Shown in pieces: positions 33,456 to 42,750 of a stretch of DNA of 64,000 nucleotides. How positions within the stretch are numbered: position 1 is the stretch's first letter; the number at the start of each line of letters is the position of its first letter. The notes below the pieces were generated by a model. It ran no database searches and was not told the DNA's origin. It was given only the letters and a program-made list of their open reading frames with translations. Both the position numbers and the translations under genes were made by a program. The stretch comes from JAWVFM01 sp038237625 (lineage in GTDB: Bacteria; Actinomycetota; Thermoleophilia; Solirubrobacterales; 70-9). The stretch is taken from assembly GCA_038237625.1 (NCBI GenBank), contig JBBRYM010000002.1, forward strand, positions 62,001 to 126,000, read 5' to 3'.

Positions 33456-35228
33456 ATGGCGACCTTCAAACGGCTCCTCGGATTCCTTCGTCCCTACCGC
33501 AGGCAGGTCATCCTCTCGCTCGTCTTCGCCTGGGCCGCAATGGGGATGACGGTGCTGATCCCGTTCCTGGTCGGGCACACCGTCGACGCCATCCAGAGGC
33601 ACGACCGGGCCTCGATCCTCCCTTACGCGCTGGGGGTAGTGGGGGCGGCGGTCCTGCGCCTGGCGCTTACGTTCGTCCGCCGCCTCATCGCCGGCAAGGT
33701 CTCGGTCGGCGTCGAGTACGACCTGCGGAGCCGTTTTTACGGTCACCTCCAGCGCCTCGAGCTCGGTTTCTTCGACGGCCAGCAGACCGGCCAGCTGATG
33801 TCGCGGGCCACGGTCGACCTCCAGGGGATCCGCTTCTTTTTGGGCTACGGGCTGATCTTCCTCACGCAGAACGCGCTCACGCTCGCCCTGGCCGGCGCCG
33901 TGATGTTCGCGATCCAGCCCTGGCTGGCGGTGCTGTCGCTGGCGCCGGCTCCGATCGTCGTGATCACCGCCATGCGATACAACCGCCGCTCCCGGCCGGC
34001 CGTGCAGGAGATCCAGCAGCGGCTGGCCGAGCTGACGGCCGAGGTGGAGGAGTCGATCTCGGGGATTCGCGTGGTCAAGGCCTTCGCACGCGAGCCCCAC
34101 ATGCTCGAGCGATTCCGCCATTCCGTCGGCCGCGTCTTCGACCAGAACGTGTTCTCGACGCGGCTGTCCGCCTTCTACTCGCCGCTTCTGGGCTTTCTGC
34201 CGAGCCTGGGGCTCGCCGCGATCCTGCTCGTGGGCGGTCGCCAGGTGATCCATGGGCAGCTCACACTGGGCGAGTTCACGGCTTTCTACACCTACCTGCT
34301 CATGCTGATCGGGCCGATGCGGATCCTCGGGACAGCGCTCGGCATGGCCCAGCGCGCCGTGGCGTCGGGCAACCGCATGTTCGAGATCCTCGACCGCGAG
34401 CCGCGGATCGAGAGCGCACCCAGGGCAGCCCCGCTTCCGCCCGGCAGCGGCGAGGTCGAGTTGCGCGGCGTTTCGCTGGAATACGGCGGCGGCGGCGTCG
34501 ACGCCCTTCGCGACGTGGACCTGCACGTCGACGCCGGAAGCACGGTCGCGCTCGTCGGGCCCAGCGGATCCGGGAAGACGAGCCTGGTTGCGCTGCTCGC
34601 GCGCCTTTATGACCCCACCGCAGGGGCGGTGAGGATCGACGGAGCCGACATCCGCGACGTCGACGTTGCCTCGCTGCGCTCGCAGATTGCGTTCGTGGCC
34701 GAGGAGAGCTTCCTGTTCTCCGCCACAGTCGCCGAGAACATCGCTTACGCACGCCCCGATGCAACGCCCGCGGAGGTCGAGAGGGCGGCGCGACGGGCAC
34801 AGGCGCATCCGTTCATCTCGGCGCTGCCCGGTGGCTACGACACGCTGATCGGCGAGCGGGGCCTGACGCTCTCAGGCGGGCAGCGACAGCGAGTGGCGAT
34901 CGCCCGCGCGCTGCTCGCTGACCCCAGGATCCTGGTGCTCGACGACGCGACCTCGTCGGTGGACGCGCGTACCGAGGCCGCTATCCGCGAGGGCTTGGCG
35001 GAGGCCATGCGCGGAAGGACGACCTTCATCGTCGCCCACCGGCTCTCGACGATCTCGCTCGCCGATGAGATCGTGGTGCTCGACGGTGGGCGGGTGGTCG
35101 ATCGAGGGGTGCACGACGACCTCCTGGAGCGATCGCCTCTCTACGCCGAGATCGCCGGTTACGGCTGCGAGGACAGCGTCTACCTGCAGCGCGACCTCGA
35201 GGAGCGCGAGGAGGTGGCGCGGCTGTGA
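33456..35228 (+). CDS. ABC exporter subunit A (degenerate-site half)
   Basis: 590 aa: a six-helix type IV exporter membrane domain, then a nucleotide-binding domain. Walker A is GPSGSGKTS (~367), signature LSGGQRQ (~472), Walker B ILVLDDATSSVD (~492). The catalytic Glu after Walker B is Asp, the mark of the non-catalytic site in heterodimeric exporters. The next gene overlaps by 4 nt (GTGA) and encodes the partner. Probably drug, lipid or peptide export; the substrate is unknown. Confidence 0.92.
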   Translation: MATFKRLLGFLRPYRRQVILSLVFAWAAMGMTVLIPFLVGHTVDAIQRHDRASILPYALGVVGAAVLRLALTFVRRLIAGKVSVGVEYDLRSRFYGHLQRLELGFFDGQQTGQLMSRATVDLQGIRFFLGYGLIFLTQNALTLALAGAVMFAIQPWLAVLSLAPAPIVVITAMRYNRRSRPAVQEIQQRLAELTAEVEESISGIRVVKAFAREPHMLERFRHSVGRVFDQNVFSTRLSAFYSPLLGFLPSLGLAAILLVGGRQVIHGQLTLGEFTAFYTYLLMLIGPMRILGTALGMAQRAVASGNRMFEILDREPRIESAPRAAPLPPGSGEVELRGVSLEYGGGGVDALRDVDLHVDAGSTVALVGPSGSGKTSLVALLARLYDPTAGAVRIDGADIRDVDVASLRSQIAFVAEESFLFSATVAENIAYARPDATPAEVERAARRAQAHPFISALPGGYDTLIGERGLTLSGGQRQRVAIARALLADPRILVLDDATSSVDARTEAAIREGLAEAMRGRTTFIVAHRLSTISLADEIVVLDGGRVVDRGVHDDLLERSPLYAEIAGYGCEDSVYLQRDLEEREEVARL

Positions 35229-37009
35229 GCCGGATCCGCTCGCTGTGGCTGATCGTCCGCGGCCAGGATCAGCGCGGGCGCAAGGTCCGCTGGATGCTCG
35301 GGCTGCTGCGCCCCTATCGCGGGCGAGTGGCGCTGATGTTCGTCGCGCTGATCGCGGCCACCGCCGCGGGGCTCGCTCCCCCCTACCTCGCGGGCCTCGC
35401 GGTGGACAAGGGGATCCACGGCGGCGACACTCGAGCCCTCGACCTGATCGTGGTGGCGTTCGTCGCCTCGGCGCTCCTCTACTGGGTCGCGACCTACGCG
35501 CAGAGCTACCTGACCGGGTGGATCGGGGAGCGCGCGCTTCAGGACCTGCGCGAGCAGATCTACGTGCACCTGCAGAAGATGTCCATCGGGTTCTTCACGC
35601 GCCACCGACCGGGAGTCCTGATCTCGCGGCTGACCAACGACGTGGAGGCCCTCAACAACCTGGTCACCGATGGGGTCGTGACGCTCTTCTCCGCCGTGCT
35701 CACTCTTGTGGGCGTTGTCGTGATCCTGCTGTTCCTGGACTTCAAGCTCGCGCTCGTGATCTTCCTCACCTTTCCGGCGCTCGCCATTGGCAGCGTGATC
35801 TTCAGGATCGTCTCGACGGGCGCCTACCGCCGTACGCGGGAGACGATCGCGGCGATCACCGCGTACCTGCAGGAGACGATCTCTGGGATGCGAGTCGTCC
35901 GGAGCTTCGCCCAGGAGGGCCGGCACGTCGAGGAGATGGCCGCTCTGAACGAGGCCAACCGCGAGGCGAACATGACCACCGTCTATCTCAACGCGTCCTA
36001 CTTCCCGGCGGTCGAACTGCTCTCGGCCCTTGGGACCGCGGCGATCCTGCTCTACGGCGGCTACCGCTTCATCGACGGCGACATCGCGATCGGCATCCTG
36101 ATCTCATTTGTGGGCTACCTGCAGCAGTTCTTCGACCCCATCCAGCAGATCTCTCAGCTTTACACCACGTACCAGCAGGGCATGGCCGCGCTCGACAAGA
36201 TCTTCGAGCTGCTCGATACGCCCGCCGACATGGTCGACGCGAACGATGCCGAGGAGATCGGCCGGATCAGCGGTGAAATCGAGCTGGAGGGGGTGTCGTT
36301 CTCGTATTCGGGCGGCGACGATTGGGCGCTGCGGGAGGTCGACCTGCGCGTTCCCCCTGGGCAGACGCTGGCGCTGGTGGGCGCCACCGGCGCCGGCAAA
36401 TCGACCCTGGCGAAACTGGTGGCGCGCTTTTACGACCCCCAGGAGGGGCGGGTGCTGGTGGATGGGCACGACCTGCGGCGGGTGCGCATGCAGGCCCTGC
36501 GCTCGCAGTTGGGCATCGTTCCGCAGGAGGGTTTTCTGTTCTCGGGCTCGATTCGGGAGAACATCGCCTTCGGGCGACCCGCGGCGAGCGACGAAGACGT
36601 CGAGTCTGCCGCTCGCGCGGTGGGCGCCGAGCCGTTCATCGCCGCCCTGCGCGAGGGGCTCGACACGGAGGTCGGCGAGCGAGGAATCCAGCTTTCCGCA
36701 GGCCAGCGGCAGCTGGTGGCGTTCGCGCGGGCGCTACTCGCGGAGCCACGCATCCTGATCCTCGACGAGGCAACCTCCAACGTCGACGTACGGACGGAGC
36801 GCACGATCGAGCGCGGGCTCGAGCGGCTGCTCGCAGGGCGAACCGCCATCGTGATCGCCCACCGCCTATCGACGATCAGGCGAGCGGGGCGCATCGTCGT
36901 GCTCGACGGCGGGCGGATTGCCGAGTCGGGAACGCACGAGGAACTGCTCGACGCCGGCGGGGCGTACGCGAGCCTGTACGGCGCCTGGGCTGACCAGTCG
37001 GCGGCGTAA
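35225..37009 (+). CDS. ABC exporter subunit B (catalytic half)
   Basis: 594 aa, same architecture as its upstream partner. Walker A is GATGAGKST (~385) and Walker B is ILILDEATSNVD (~511) with the catalytic Glu. The signature is LSAGQRQ (~488) rather than LSGGQ. The degenerate signature here and the Asp in subunit A would meet in the same ATP site, as in TM287/288-like heterodimers. It starts with GTG overlapping the subunit A stop. Confidence 0.92.
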   Translation: MSRIRSLWLIVRGQDQRGRKVRWMLGLLRPYRGRVALMFVALIAATAAGLAPPYLAGLAVDKGIHGGDTRALDLIVVAFVASALLYWVATYAQSYLTGWIGERALQDLREQIYVHLQKMSIGFFTRHRPGVLISRLTNDVEALNNLVTDGVVTLFSAVLTLVGVVVILLFLDFKLALVIFLTFPALAIGSVIFRIVSTGAYRRTRETIAAITAYLQETISGMRVVRSFAQEGRHVEEMAALNEANREANMTTVYLNASYFPAVELLSALGTAAILLYGGYRFIDGDIAIGILISFVGYLQQFFDPIQQISQLYTTYQQGMAALDKIFELLDTPADMVDANDAEEIGRISGEIELEGVSFSYSGGDDWALREVDLRVPPGQTLALVGATGAGKSTLAKLVARFYDPQEGRVLVDGHDLRRVRMQALRSQLGIVPQEGFLFSGSIRENIAFGRPAASDEDVESAARAVGAEPFIAALREGLDTEVGERGIQLSAGQRQLVAFARALLAEPRILILDEATSNVDVRTERTIERGLERLLAGRTAIVIAHRLSTIRRAGRIVVLDGGRIAESGTHEELLDAGGAYASLYGAWADQSAA

Positions 37010-37032
37010 GGCGCCGCGGGCGCTGGCGGAGC

Positions 37033-37827
37033 TCAGCCGATTCCGATGCCGCCGGAGCCGCCGCCGGAGCCGGTGGTCGTGGTGGGCGGAGCGCCGGTGC
37101 CGCCCGGTACCGGCGCCGGGGGAGGCGGCGCGGGCGTGGTGGTGGGCGCCGTGGGCGCGGGCACCACGGGCGTGGTCGAAGTTGGGGTCGCCGCCCCACC
37201 GCCCCCGTTCGGCGTGGGCAGCGTCCCGGCAGGTGCCCCGAAGGTGCCGCATTTCTTGAATCCGTAAGCCTGCCCCGAGGACTGAGCTCGGGCCTGGGCC
37301 GAGTCGATGCCGGCGATGATTCCCGGCAGGGCCGCCTCGTCGCCGCGCTCGAGCGCGAGCTTCTTGCGCGACAGCTCCGCTGCGACCTTGTCGAGATCGC
37401 CCAGGAAGGCGTCGGGAGCATCGCCCTCGGGCGCCCCGAGGGTCTGGAGGCTCCTCAGCTCGTCGCGCGTGATCTGGAGCTCCTGCGTGGTCGAGGCGGC
37501 CTGCTCGGCAGCGGTCGCGCCCGGCGTGATCCCGGTGATCGCGGCATCCGATTCCGCGCAGATCGAGTCGGCCTGGCGGACGTAGGCCGAGCGCGAGAGC
37601 GCCGGCGTCGTCGTGGAGTCGATGGTCTCGATCCCGCTGGTCGACGGCCCGCTCGAGCCACAGCCGGCGAGAGCTGCAGCGGCGATCAGCGCGGGAGCAA
37701 AGGCGCCTGCAAGCGCCCCGTTTCGAACCCGGTTGCGCACAACCGACTCAAGGTAACAAAGGAGCTCCATCACCCTTCGATGCCCGCTTTCGCCCGAAAT
37801 CTCGCGCCCAGGCATCGTCTTAGGCAC
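37033..37827 (-). CDS. Putative lipoprotein with proline/threonine-rich C-terminus
   Basis: Up to 264 aa; a later start at ATG 37770 (MELLCYLESVVRNRVRNGAL) is more likely because it gives a normal lipoprotein signal with lipobox ALAGC. The middle (residues ~75-190) is an alpha-helical region with two cysteines. The end is a repetitive Pro/Thr/Gly-rich tail, probably wall-spanning. No family recognised. It converges with the ABC operon. Confidence 0.65.
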   Translation of the reverse strand: MPKTMPGREISGESGHRRVMELLCYLESVVRNRVRNGALAGAFAPALIAAAALAGCGSSGPSTSGIETIDSTTTPALSRSAYVRQADSICAESDAAITGITPGATAAEQAASTTQELQITRDELRSLQTLGAPEGDAPDAFLGDLDKVAAELSRKKLALERGDEAALPGIIAGIDSAQARAQSSGQAYGFKKCGTFGAPAGTLPTPNGGGGAATPTSTTPVVPAPTAPTTTPAPPPPAPVPGGTGAPPTTTTGSGGGSGGIGIG

Positions 37828-37835
37828 CCAAAAGG

Positions 37836-37888
37836 CGATGAACGTCCCGGAGACCCCACCTATAGGGGGGCATGAGGGACGTTCATCG
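37836..37888. repeat. 13-bp perfect inverted repeat
   Basis: CGATGAACGTCCC (37836-37848) and GGGACGTTCATCG (37876-37888) are perfect complements. The 27-nt centre contains CCCC/GGGG and TATAGG on the minus strand. It lies downstream of tRNA-Gln, with TTTT following on that strand (possible terminator), and just upstream of the lipoprotein gene (possible operator around a -10). Confidence 0.8.
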
Positions 37889-37918
37889 GGTTAGAGTCAC
37901 TGCTTGGCAGCGGAAGAG

Positions 37919-37990
37919 CTGCGGGTCAGGGACTTGAACCCCAAATTCCTGCTCCAGAGGCAGGCGTGTTGCCAATTACACCAACCCGCA
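37919..37990 (-). tRNA. tRNA-Gln (anticodon CTG)
   Basis: Cloverleaf on the minus strand. The acceptor is TGCGGGT/ACCCGCA with discriminator G, and the anticodon stem is CCTGC/GCAGG around the loop CTCTGGA, giving anticodon CTG. The T-arm is GGGGTTCAAGTCCC-type. CCA is not encoded. Confidence 0.92.
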
Positions 37991-38036
37991 TCGGCCGGTC
38001 GCAGGATAGCCAGGGAGCCTGGCGAGGGGGACTCGA

Positions 38037-39275
38037 TCAGGCTCCCACGGCGTCGAGTTCCTGGTCCGGGTCGGCTAGAGGGCCCTTGTGCTCAGACACG
38101 TCAGCGCCCGACTCGAGCAGGCGTCGCGCGTGCGTCAGATCCTCCGAGCGGCCGACCGTCAGCGCAGCCGCGATCTTGCCGGCGTCGAGGTAGAAGACCG
38201 TGAACTCGCCGTCGTCGGCCGAGCCGCGCCACACGACCTCGTCCCACTTCTCGGCCGGCCCCACGTACTCGAGGCCGGTCCAGTCGGCGAGGTCGCTGAA
38301 GAAGTAGGGGACCTCCGTGTAGGGGTCCCCGCTGCCGAGCATGGCCCGGGCCACGTGACGGCCCTGCTGAAGGGCGACGTCCCAGTGCTCCACCCGCAGC
38401 CTGCGTCCGTGGACCACGCTGTCGTAGGAGCAGACGTCACCGGCGGCGAAGATTCCCGGTGCCGAGGTCTCGAGCTTCGAATCGCAGACGATCCCGTTGT
38501 CGACCTCCAGCCCGGCCCGCTCGGCCAGCATCACATCCGGCCTCACGCCCGCGCCGACGACCACCATCTGGCCCTCGAAGCGCTTGCCGCTCTTCGTCAC
38601 GATCGCGCTCAGCTCGCCATCTCCCTCGAATGCAGCGAGCTCCTCGCCGCCGACGAATTCCACGTCCTTCGAGGTGAGGAGCTCGTGAAAGAACCTTCCC
38701 GCCTCCTCGCCGAAGGTCCGCGACAGGGCGATGTCCTCCATCGTCACGATCGTGCAGCTCTTTCCCTGCGACGTCAGCGAGGCCGCGACCTCGCAGCCGA
38801 TGTAGCTGCCACCCACGATCAGAACGTGCTCAGCGGCGGCGGCCTGCTCGCGGATCGAATCGGAGTTGCCGAATGCCCGCAAATAGTTGATTCCGGTCGC
38901 CTCACAGCCATCGAGGCGCAGGATGTTCACATTCGCGCCCGTGGCGATGAGCGCCTTGCCGAAGCGCACCTCCTCCCCGCCCTGGAGCTTGGCAATTCGC
39001 TCGTTCACGTCGAGCGCCGTCACGCTGGTCTTGGTCCGCAGCTCGACGTCGTTCTCGGCGTACCAATCGACGGGATTGACGTAGGCATCCTCGCGCTTGG
39101 ATTCCCCGCGCAGGTACTCCTTCGAGAGCGGGGGGCGCTCGTACGGCGGAGCGGGCTCGCGCCCGACGAGCATCACCGAACCGTCAGCCCCGGCCTTGCG
39201 TAGCTCGGCCGCGCAATTGCCGGCGGCCATGCCGCCGCCGATCAGCAGGAAGTCGATGTCCCTCGGACCGTTCAT
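38037..39275 (-). CDS. FAD-dependent NAD(P)H oxidoreductase (ferredoxin reductase-like)
   Basis: 412 aa of the pyridine-nucleotide-disulfide oxidoreductase class. An FAD-binding GGGMAAGNCAAELR lies at the N-terminus, YERPPLSKEYL is characteristic of ferredoxin/rubredoxin reductases, and IVGGSYIGCEVAASL is the NAD(P)H-binding loop. The second FAD motif is PGIFAAGDVCSY. There is no redox-active CxxC. It probably passes electrons to a ferredoxin or rubredoxin. It is a single gene between tRNA-Gln and the TrkA pair. Confidence 0.88.
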   Translation of the reverse strand: MNGPRDIDFLLIGGGMAAGNCAAELRKAGADGSVMLVGREPAPPYERPPLSKEYLRGESKREDAYVNPVDWYAENDVELRTKTSVTALDVNERIAKLQGGEEVRFGKALIATGANVNILRLDGCEATGINYLRAFGNSDSIREQAAAAEHVLIVGGSYIGCEVAASLTSQGKSCTIVTMEDIALSRTFGEEAGRFFHELLTSKDVEFVGGEELAAFEGDGELSAIVTKSGKRFEGQMVVVGAGVRPDVMLAERAGLEVDNGIVCDSKLETSAPGIFAAGDVCSYDSVVHGRRLRVEHWDVALQQGRHVARAMLGSGDPYTEVPYFFSDLADWTGLEYVGPAEKWDEVVWRGSADDGEFTVFYLDAGKIAAALTVGRSEDLTHARRLLESGADVSEHKGPLADPDQELDAVGA

Positions 39276-39305
39276 ACCGTCTGCGCTACCCCGCGCGGCC
39301 GTCCC

Positions 39306-39980
39306 CTACTCGGCGCTGCCGCCGTCGGGACCGAAGTAGGCGGTGAGGTCCTCCTCGACCCGCGGATCGAGGACCGCCAGGACCTCGTCGCCCTCCTCGA
39401 GCACGGTGTCCGCAGTGGGGACGAAGCCGTGGTCGCCCCTGAGAACCGAGATCAACAGGCTACCCTCCGGCATCTGCAGGTCGACCACCCGCTGCCCCGC
39501 GGCCTTGGATTTCGGCGGTAGCAGCATCTCGATGATTTCGAGCTTCTCCTGGGGCAGATCGAGGAGATGGACGAGTCCGTATTCGGGAACCTCGTGCTCG
39601 ATCAACCGCAGGATCAGATTCGTCGCGGACACGTTCGGCCGCACTCCGAGAAGCTCGAAATGCTCGCGGTTTCTTGGGTTGTTGACGCGAGCGATGATCC
39701 GGTCGACCATGTACTTCTCCTTGGCCACCTGGCAGATGAGCATGTTGTCCTCGTCGTCGCCGGTGACCGCGATCACCAGGTCGGCCCGGGAGATCCCGAT
39801 CTTCTCGAGGAGCCAAAGCTCGGACGCGTCGCCGTACTGAACGTTGTGCTCGAGCTCCTGCTCGACGCGCGTAAAGCGATCGCGATCGGACTCCACCAGG
39901 GTCACTTCATGGCCCTTGTCGAGAAGCTCGCGGGCCAGGTTCCACCCCACCTTTCCTGCGCCGACCACGATCACGTACAC
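39306..39980 (-). CDS. TrkA-type K+ uptake regulator (RCK), CeoC-like
   Basis: 224 aa from GTG 39980; the longer frame upstream is a shadow. Rossmann RCK_N start YVIVVGAGKVGWNLARELL, NAD-binding acidic residue in VTLVESD, and a C-terminal TrkA_C domain (KAAGQRVVDLQMPEGSLLISVLRGD). It binds NAD(H)/ATP and gates a membrane K+ transporter. It follows a second TrkA gene by 7 nt. Confidence 0.88.
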   Translation of the reverse strand: MYVIVVGAGKVGWNLARELLDKGHEVTLVESDRDRFTRVEQELEHNVQYGDASELWLLEKIGISRADLVIAVTGDDEDNMLICQVAKEKYMVDRIIARVNNPRNREHFELLGVRPNVSATNLILRLIEHEVPEYGLVHLLDLPQEKLEIIEMLLPPKSKAAGQRVVDLQMPEGSLLISVLRGDHGFVPTADTVLEEGDEVLAVLDPRVEEDLTAYFGPDGGSAE

Positions 39981-39987
39981 GAGTGCC

Positions 39988-40479
39988 TCACTCCTCCTCA
40001 GACGACTCGGCGGACGCAGTCGAAGAGCTGTCTTCGCTTGTGTGCTCGGCATGCCCGGCGGCCGCCAGCACCTCGCCCTCCAGCATCTCGATCGCGACCC
40101 GGGTCGGGCAGATCGTGCGCAGGCCCTGGGCGTCGTACCACTCGGCACGCCGTGGGTCCAGCACCCGGGCGATCACGGTGGGGACCTGAAAGCGGCGCTG
40201 GGCGATCTGGGCGACGACGATGTTGGTGTTGTCGCCGTTGGTCGCCGCCACAAAGGCGTCGGCCCGCTCGATGCCCGCCGTCTCCAGGGCGTCGATCTCG
40301 AGCCCCGTGCCTACGGTGAAATGCCCGCCAGAGTCCTCCCATGAGCTGTCCATGCCAACTTCGAGCCGGGCCTGCGACTCACGGTCCTCGTCCAGGCACG
40401 AGACCTCATGCCCCTCTTTGAGCATCGTCCGCGCAACCGCAGATCCCACCCGGCCGACGCCGACGATCAGGATGAACAC
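39988..40479 (-). CDS. TrkA-N domain K+ uptake regulator, CeoB-like
   Basis: 163 aa from GTG 40479, 10 nt after the permease stop. Begins FILIVGVGRVGSAVARTML, then the NAD-binding EVSCLDED and TNGDNTNIVVAQIAQ. It lacks a full TrkA_C domain and ends in a Ser/Glu-rich tail. The short plus long TrkA pair beside an APC permease matches the actinobacterial ceoB-ceoC arrangement. Confidence 0.85.
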   Translation of the reverse strand: MFILIVGVGRVGSAVARTMLKEGHEVSCLDEDRESQARLEVGMDSSWEDSGGHFTVGTGLEIDALETAGIERADAFVAATNGDNTNIVVAQIAQRRFQVPTVIARVLDPRRAEWYDAQGLRTICPTRVAIEMLEGEVLAAAGHAEHTSEDSSSTASAESSEEE

Positions 40480-40489
40480 GGCCTGGATG

Positions 40490-42517
40490 CTATCCAGCGG
40501 GCGCGCGGGCGCCATCGTCGCCCGAGGCTTTCTCGTTCCCCCCGGCCGCGGGCGCGGTGACGAGCACCCGGCAGGGCGCCTTGCTCAGCACGTACTGGGT
40601 CACCTCGCCGATCTCCGCCGGCAGCACCGGGCCGCTGCCACCCAGGACCTCGCCCCCCCGCACGCGACTCGGGGGCTCGCCGCCCATGACGATCAACTCA
40701 ACGTTTCGCCGTCTCGCCTCCTCGACGATGCCCGCGCCGATGCTGCGGGCGCGTACGACTGCCGTGTCGACATCGACCGTGTCGTACTCCGCTCCGACTT
40801 CGGCGGCTCGCTCGAGCGCGCGGTTCGCGATTTTTTCGCGTTCCTTGGAAGGAGGCGAGTCGAGGGGCACCGTCAAAGGCAAGGCCATCACGTAGATGAC
40901 CTCCAAGCGAGGGTTCTCCTCGCCGGGCTCGTCCGCAGCATCCGCTAGCCGGCCGGCGGTCGAGACGATGTCGTCATCGAGCTCGGTCCCGAAGACCGGA
41001 ACGAGGATCGTCTCGAACTCGGCCGCCCCGACGTCCTTTCGAAGCGCCTCAGCCGGCACGCGGACCACCTTCGTCAGCGATGTGCGCTCCACATAGCGCC
41101 TGTAGATCACGTAGGCGACGATCCCGAAGAGCATCCAGCCGCCGCCGAAGTACCGTGCCCCCGAGCGGAACGTGACGACGCTGATCCACCCCGCGGCCAT
41201 CAGGACCGCCCCGGCGATCGCGGGCAACGGCAGCTCGTACCGTCCGATTTTCACGTCGAAGGGCACCCGGAACGGGCGCCGGTGATCGGGTTCGGAGATT
41301 CGGAGCTTCAGGATCGACACGTGCGCGATCGTGATCGCGAGCGTCGAGCCGAAGGCGTAGAGGCCGCCGAGAAGCCGCACGTCGCCCGGAAGCGCCAGGC
41401 AGAATGCGACGACCGCTGCGATCAGGATCGCCACGTGTGGAGTCGAACGCGAGCGGTTGAGCTTCCCCAGCCAGCTCGGGACCTGCCGGTGCGTCGCCAG
41501 CGCATACACGTGGCGCGAGAGGCCCAGCATCGAGGTCGAAGCCGCCCAGATCAGCACCGCTGGGGCGACGATCACCACCGCTACCTCGAGCACGCTCGAC
41601 AGCCAGGCCGGATCGAAGCTCTTCACCACCCCCAGGAGCGGCTCCTCGATGTATTGCCCGGCGAGCTCGGTCTTCGGGCGCCCGCCGGGGGTCGCCACCA
41701 CTGGCACCGCCATCAGCGCGATCGCCGAGATCCCCGCGTAGACGAGGGGCAGGATCATCGAGCTCACCCCGACCATCCGCCGCAGATCGCGCGGCCCCCA
41801 GTTGATGTCGGGAGCCAGATCCGAAGTGGCCTCGATTCCGGCAAAGGCCACCGTTGCGACCGCGAGCGCGACCGCAAGGTCCTTGATCGAGGGTGCACTG
41901 AAGAGCGAAACCTCGTGGGTGAGCAAATCGGGATGAAGGGCGACGAAGAGCCCGGAGACGATCAGCGCGACCTGCAGGCCGATGTCCGCGAGCGCGAGCG
42001 CGAGGACCGCTCCCTGGCGCCTCATGCCGGTCGAGCCCATGATGTTGACGACCGCCGCGATCACGACGACGACGCCGATCGCGACCACCTCTCCGGCCCC
42101 GTGGGTGAAGCCGCCCCAGACGGGGCTCAGGTAATGCGCGAACGACACCGAGGCCAGCGCGATGACGATGACGTACTCGACCAGGATCGCCCAGCCCGCG
42201 ATGAAGCTGACGAGCTCGTTGTTGAACGCGTGGCGGGCGATCATCGACGACCCCCCGCGCTCCTGGAACATCGAGCCGCCCTCGACGTAGGTCAGGGTCG
42301 CCAGGACGAACAGGACGCCCGCCGCCAGGAAGACGAGAGGGGTCAGCCCAAGACCGCGGTCAGCGACCAGGCCGACGGAGAAATACAGGGAAAACCCAAC
42401 CGCGGCGTAACCCACCGCGAACAGCAGCGGGATACCCAGTACCCGCCTGCTCAGCGGCCCGCGCCCACCTCCCAGCAGCGACGGCAGCCGTTGTCGGGCT
42501 GGCTCTTCGGCGCTCAA
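40490..42517 (-). CDS. APC-superfamily permease with C-terminal Usp domain, probable K+ transporter
   Basis: 675 aa: about twelve membrane helices of the APC fold (residues ~25-480), then a universal-stress-protein-like cytosolic domain (~500-660) with the ATP-loop-like IVMGGEPPSRVRGG. This layout resembles KimA-type potassium importers and the Mycobacterium permease next to ceoB/ceoC. Adjacent TrkA genes support K+ transport. The start overlaps the small membrane-protein gene by 4 nt. Confidence 0.82.
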   Translation of the reverse strand: MSAEEPARQRLPSLLGGGRGPLSRRVLGIPLLFAVGYAAVGFSLYFSVGLVADRGLGLTPLVFLAAGVLFVLATLTYVEGGSMFQERGGSSMIARHAFNNELVSFIAGWAILVEYVIVIALASVSFAHYLSPVWGGFTHGAGEVVAIGVVVVIAAVVNIMGSTGMRRQGAVLALALADIGLQVALIVSGLFVALHPDLLTHEVSLFSAPSIKDLAVALAVATVAFAGIEATSDLAPDINWGPRDLRRMVGVSSMILPLVYAGISAIALMAVPVVATPGGRPKTELAGQYIEEPLLGVVKSFDPAWLSSVLEVAVVIVAPAVLIWAASTSMLGLSRHVYALATHRQVPSWLGKLNRSRSTPHVAILIAAVVAFCLALPGDVRLLGGLYAFGSTLAITIAHVSILKLRISEPDHRRPFRVPFDVKIGRYELPLPAIAGAVLMAAGWISVVTFRSGARYFGGGWMLFGIVAYVIYRRYVERTSLTKVVRVPAEALRKDVGAAEFETILVPVFGTELDDDIVSTAGRLADAADEPGEENPRLEVIYVMALPLTVPLDSPPSKEREKIANRALERAAEVGAEYDTVDVDTAVVRARSIGAGIVEEARRRNVELIVMGGEPPSRVRGGEVLGGSGPVLPAEIGEVTQYVLSKAPCRVLVTAPAAGGNEKASGDDGARAPAG

Positions 42518-42708
42518 CCGCTCTTCCGCGTCGAGAGGTAGAACCGGCCGGCCCCCAGAAGGGTGAAGATGACGCCGATCAGAAATCCGGACGAGAGCGG
42601 GCCGCCGCCGTTGGCGATCGTCACGACGACGATCGCGATTCCAAATCCGAGGATGATCAGCGCGAAAAGCCTCGTCACCCCCCGGTAGACCTCATCGGGC
42701 TCAGCCAT
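42514..42708 (-). CDS. Two-helix small membrane protein
   Basis: 64 aa with two hydrophobic helices (LFALIILGFGIAIVVVTIA and GFLIGVIFTLLGAGRFYL) separated by GGGPLSS. It is translationally coupled to the following APC-Usp permease, so it may be an accessory subunit. No named family is recognised. Confidence 0.7.
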   Translation of the reverse strand: MAEPDEVYRGVTRLFALIILGFGIAIVVVTIANGGGPLSSGFLIGVIFTLLGAGRFYLSTRKSG

Positions 42709-42750
42709 AGCCTGAATTATGAGGAGCTGTAGCTCGGAAACGAGCGCCGG

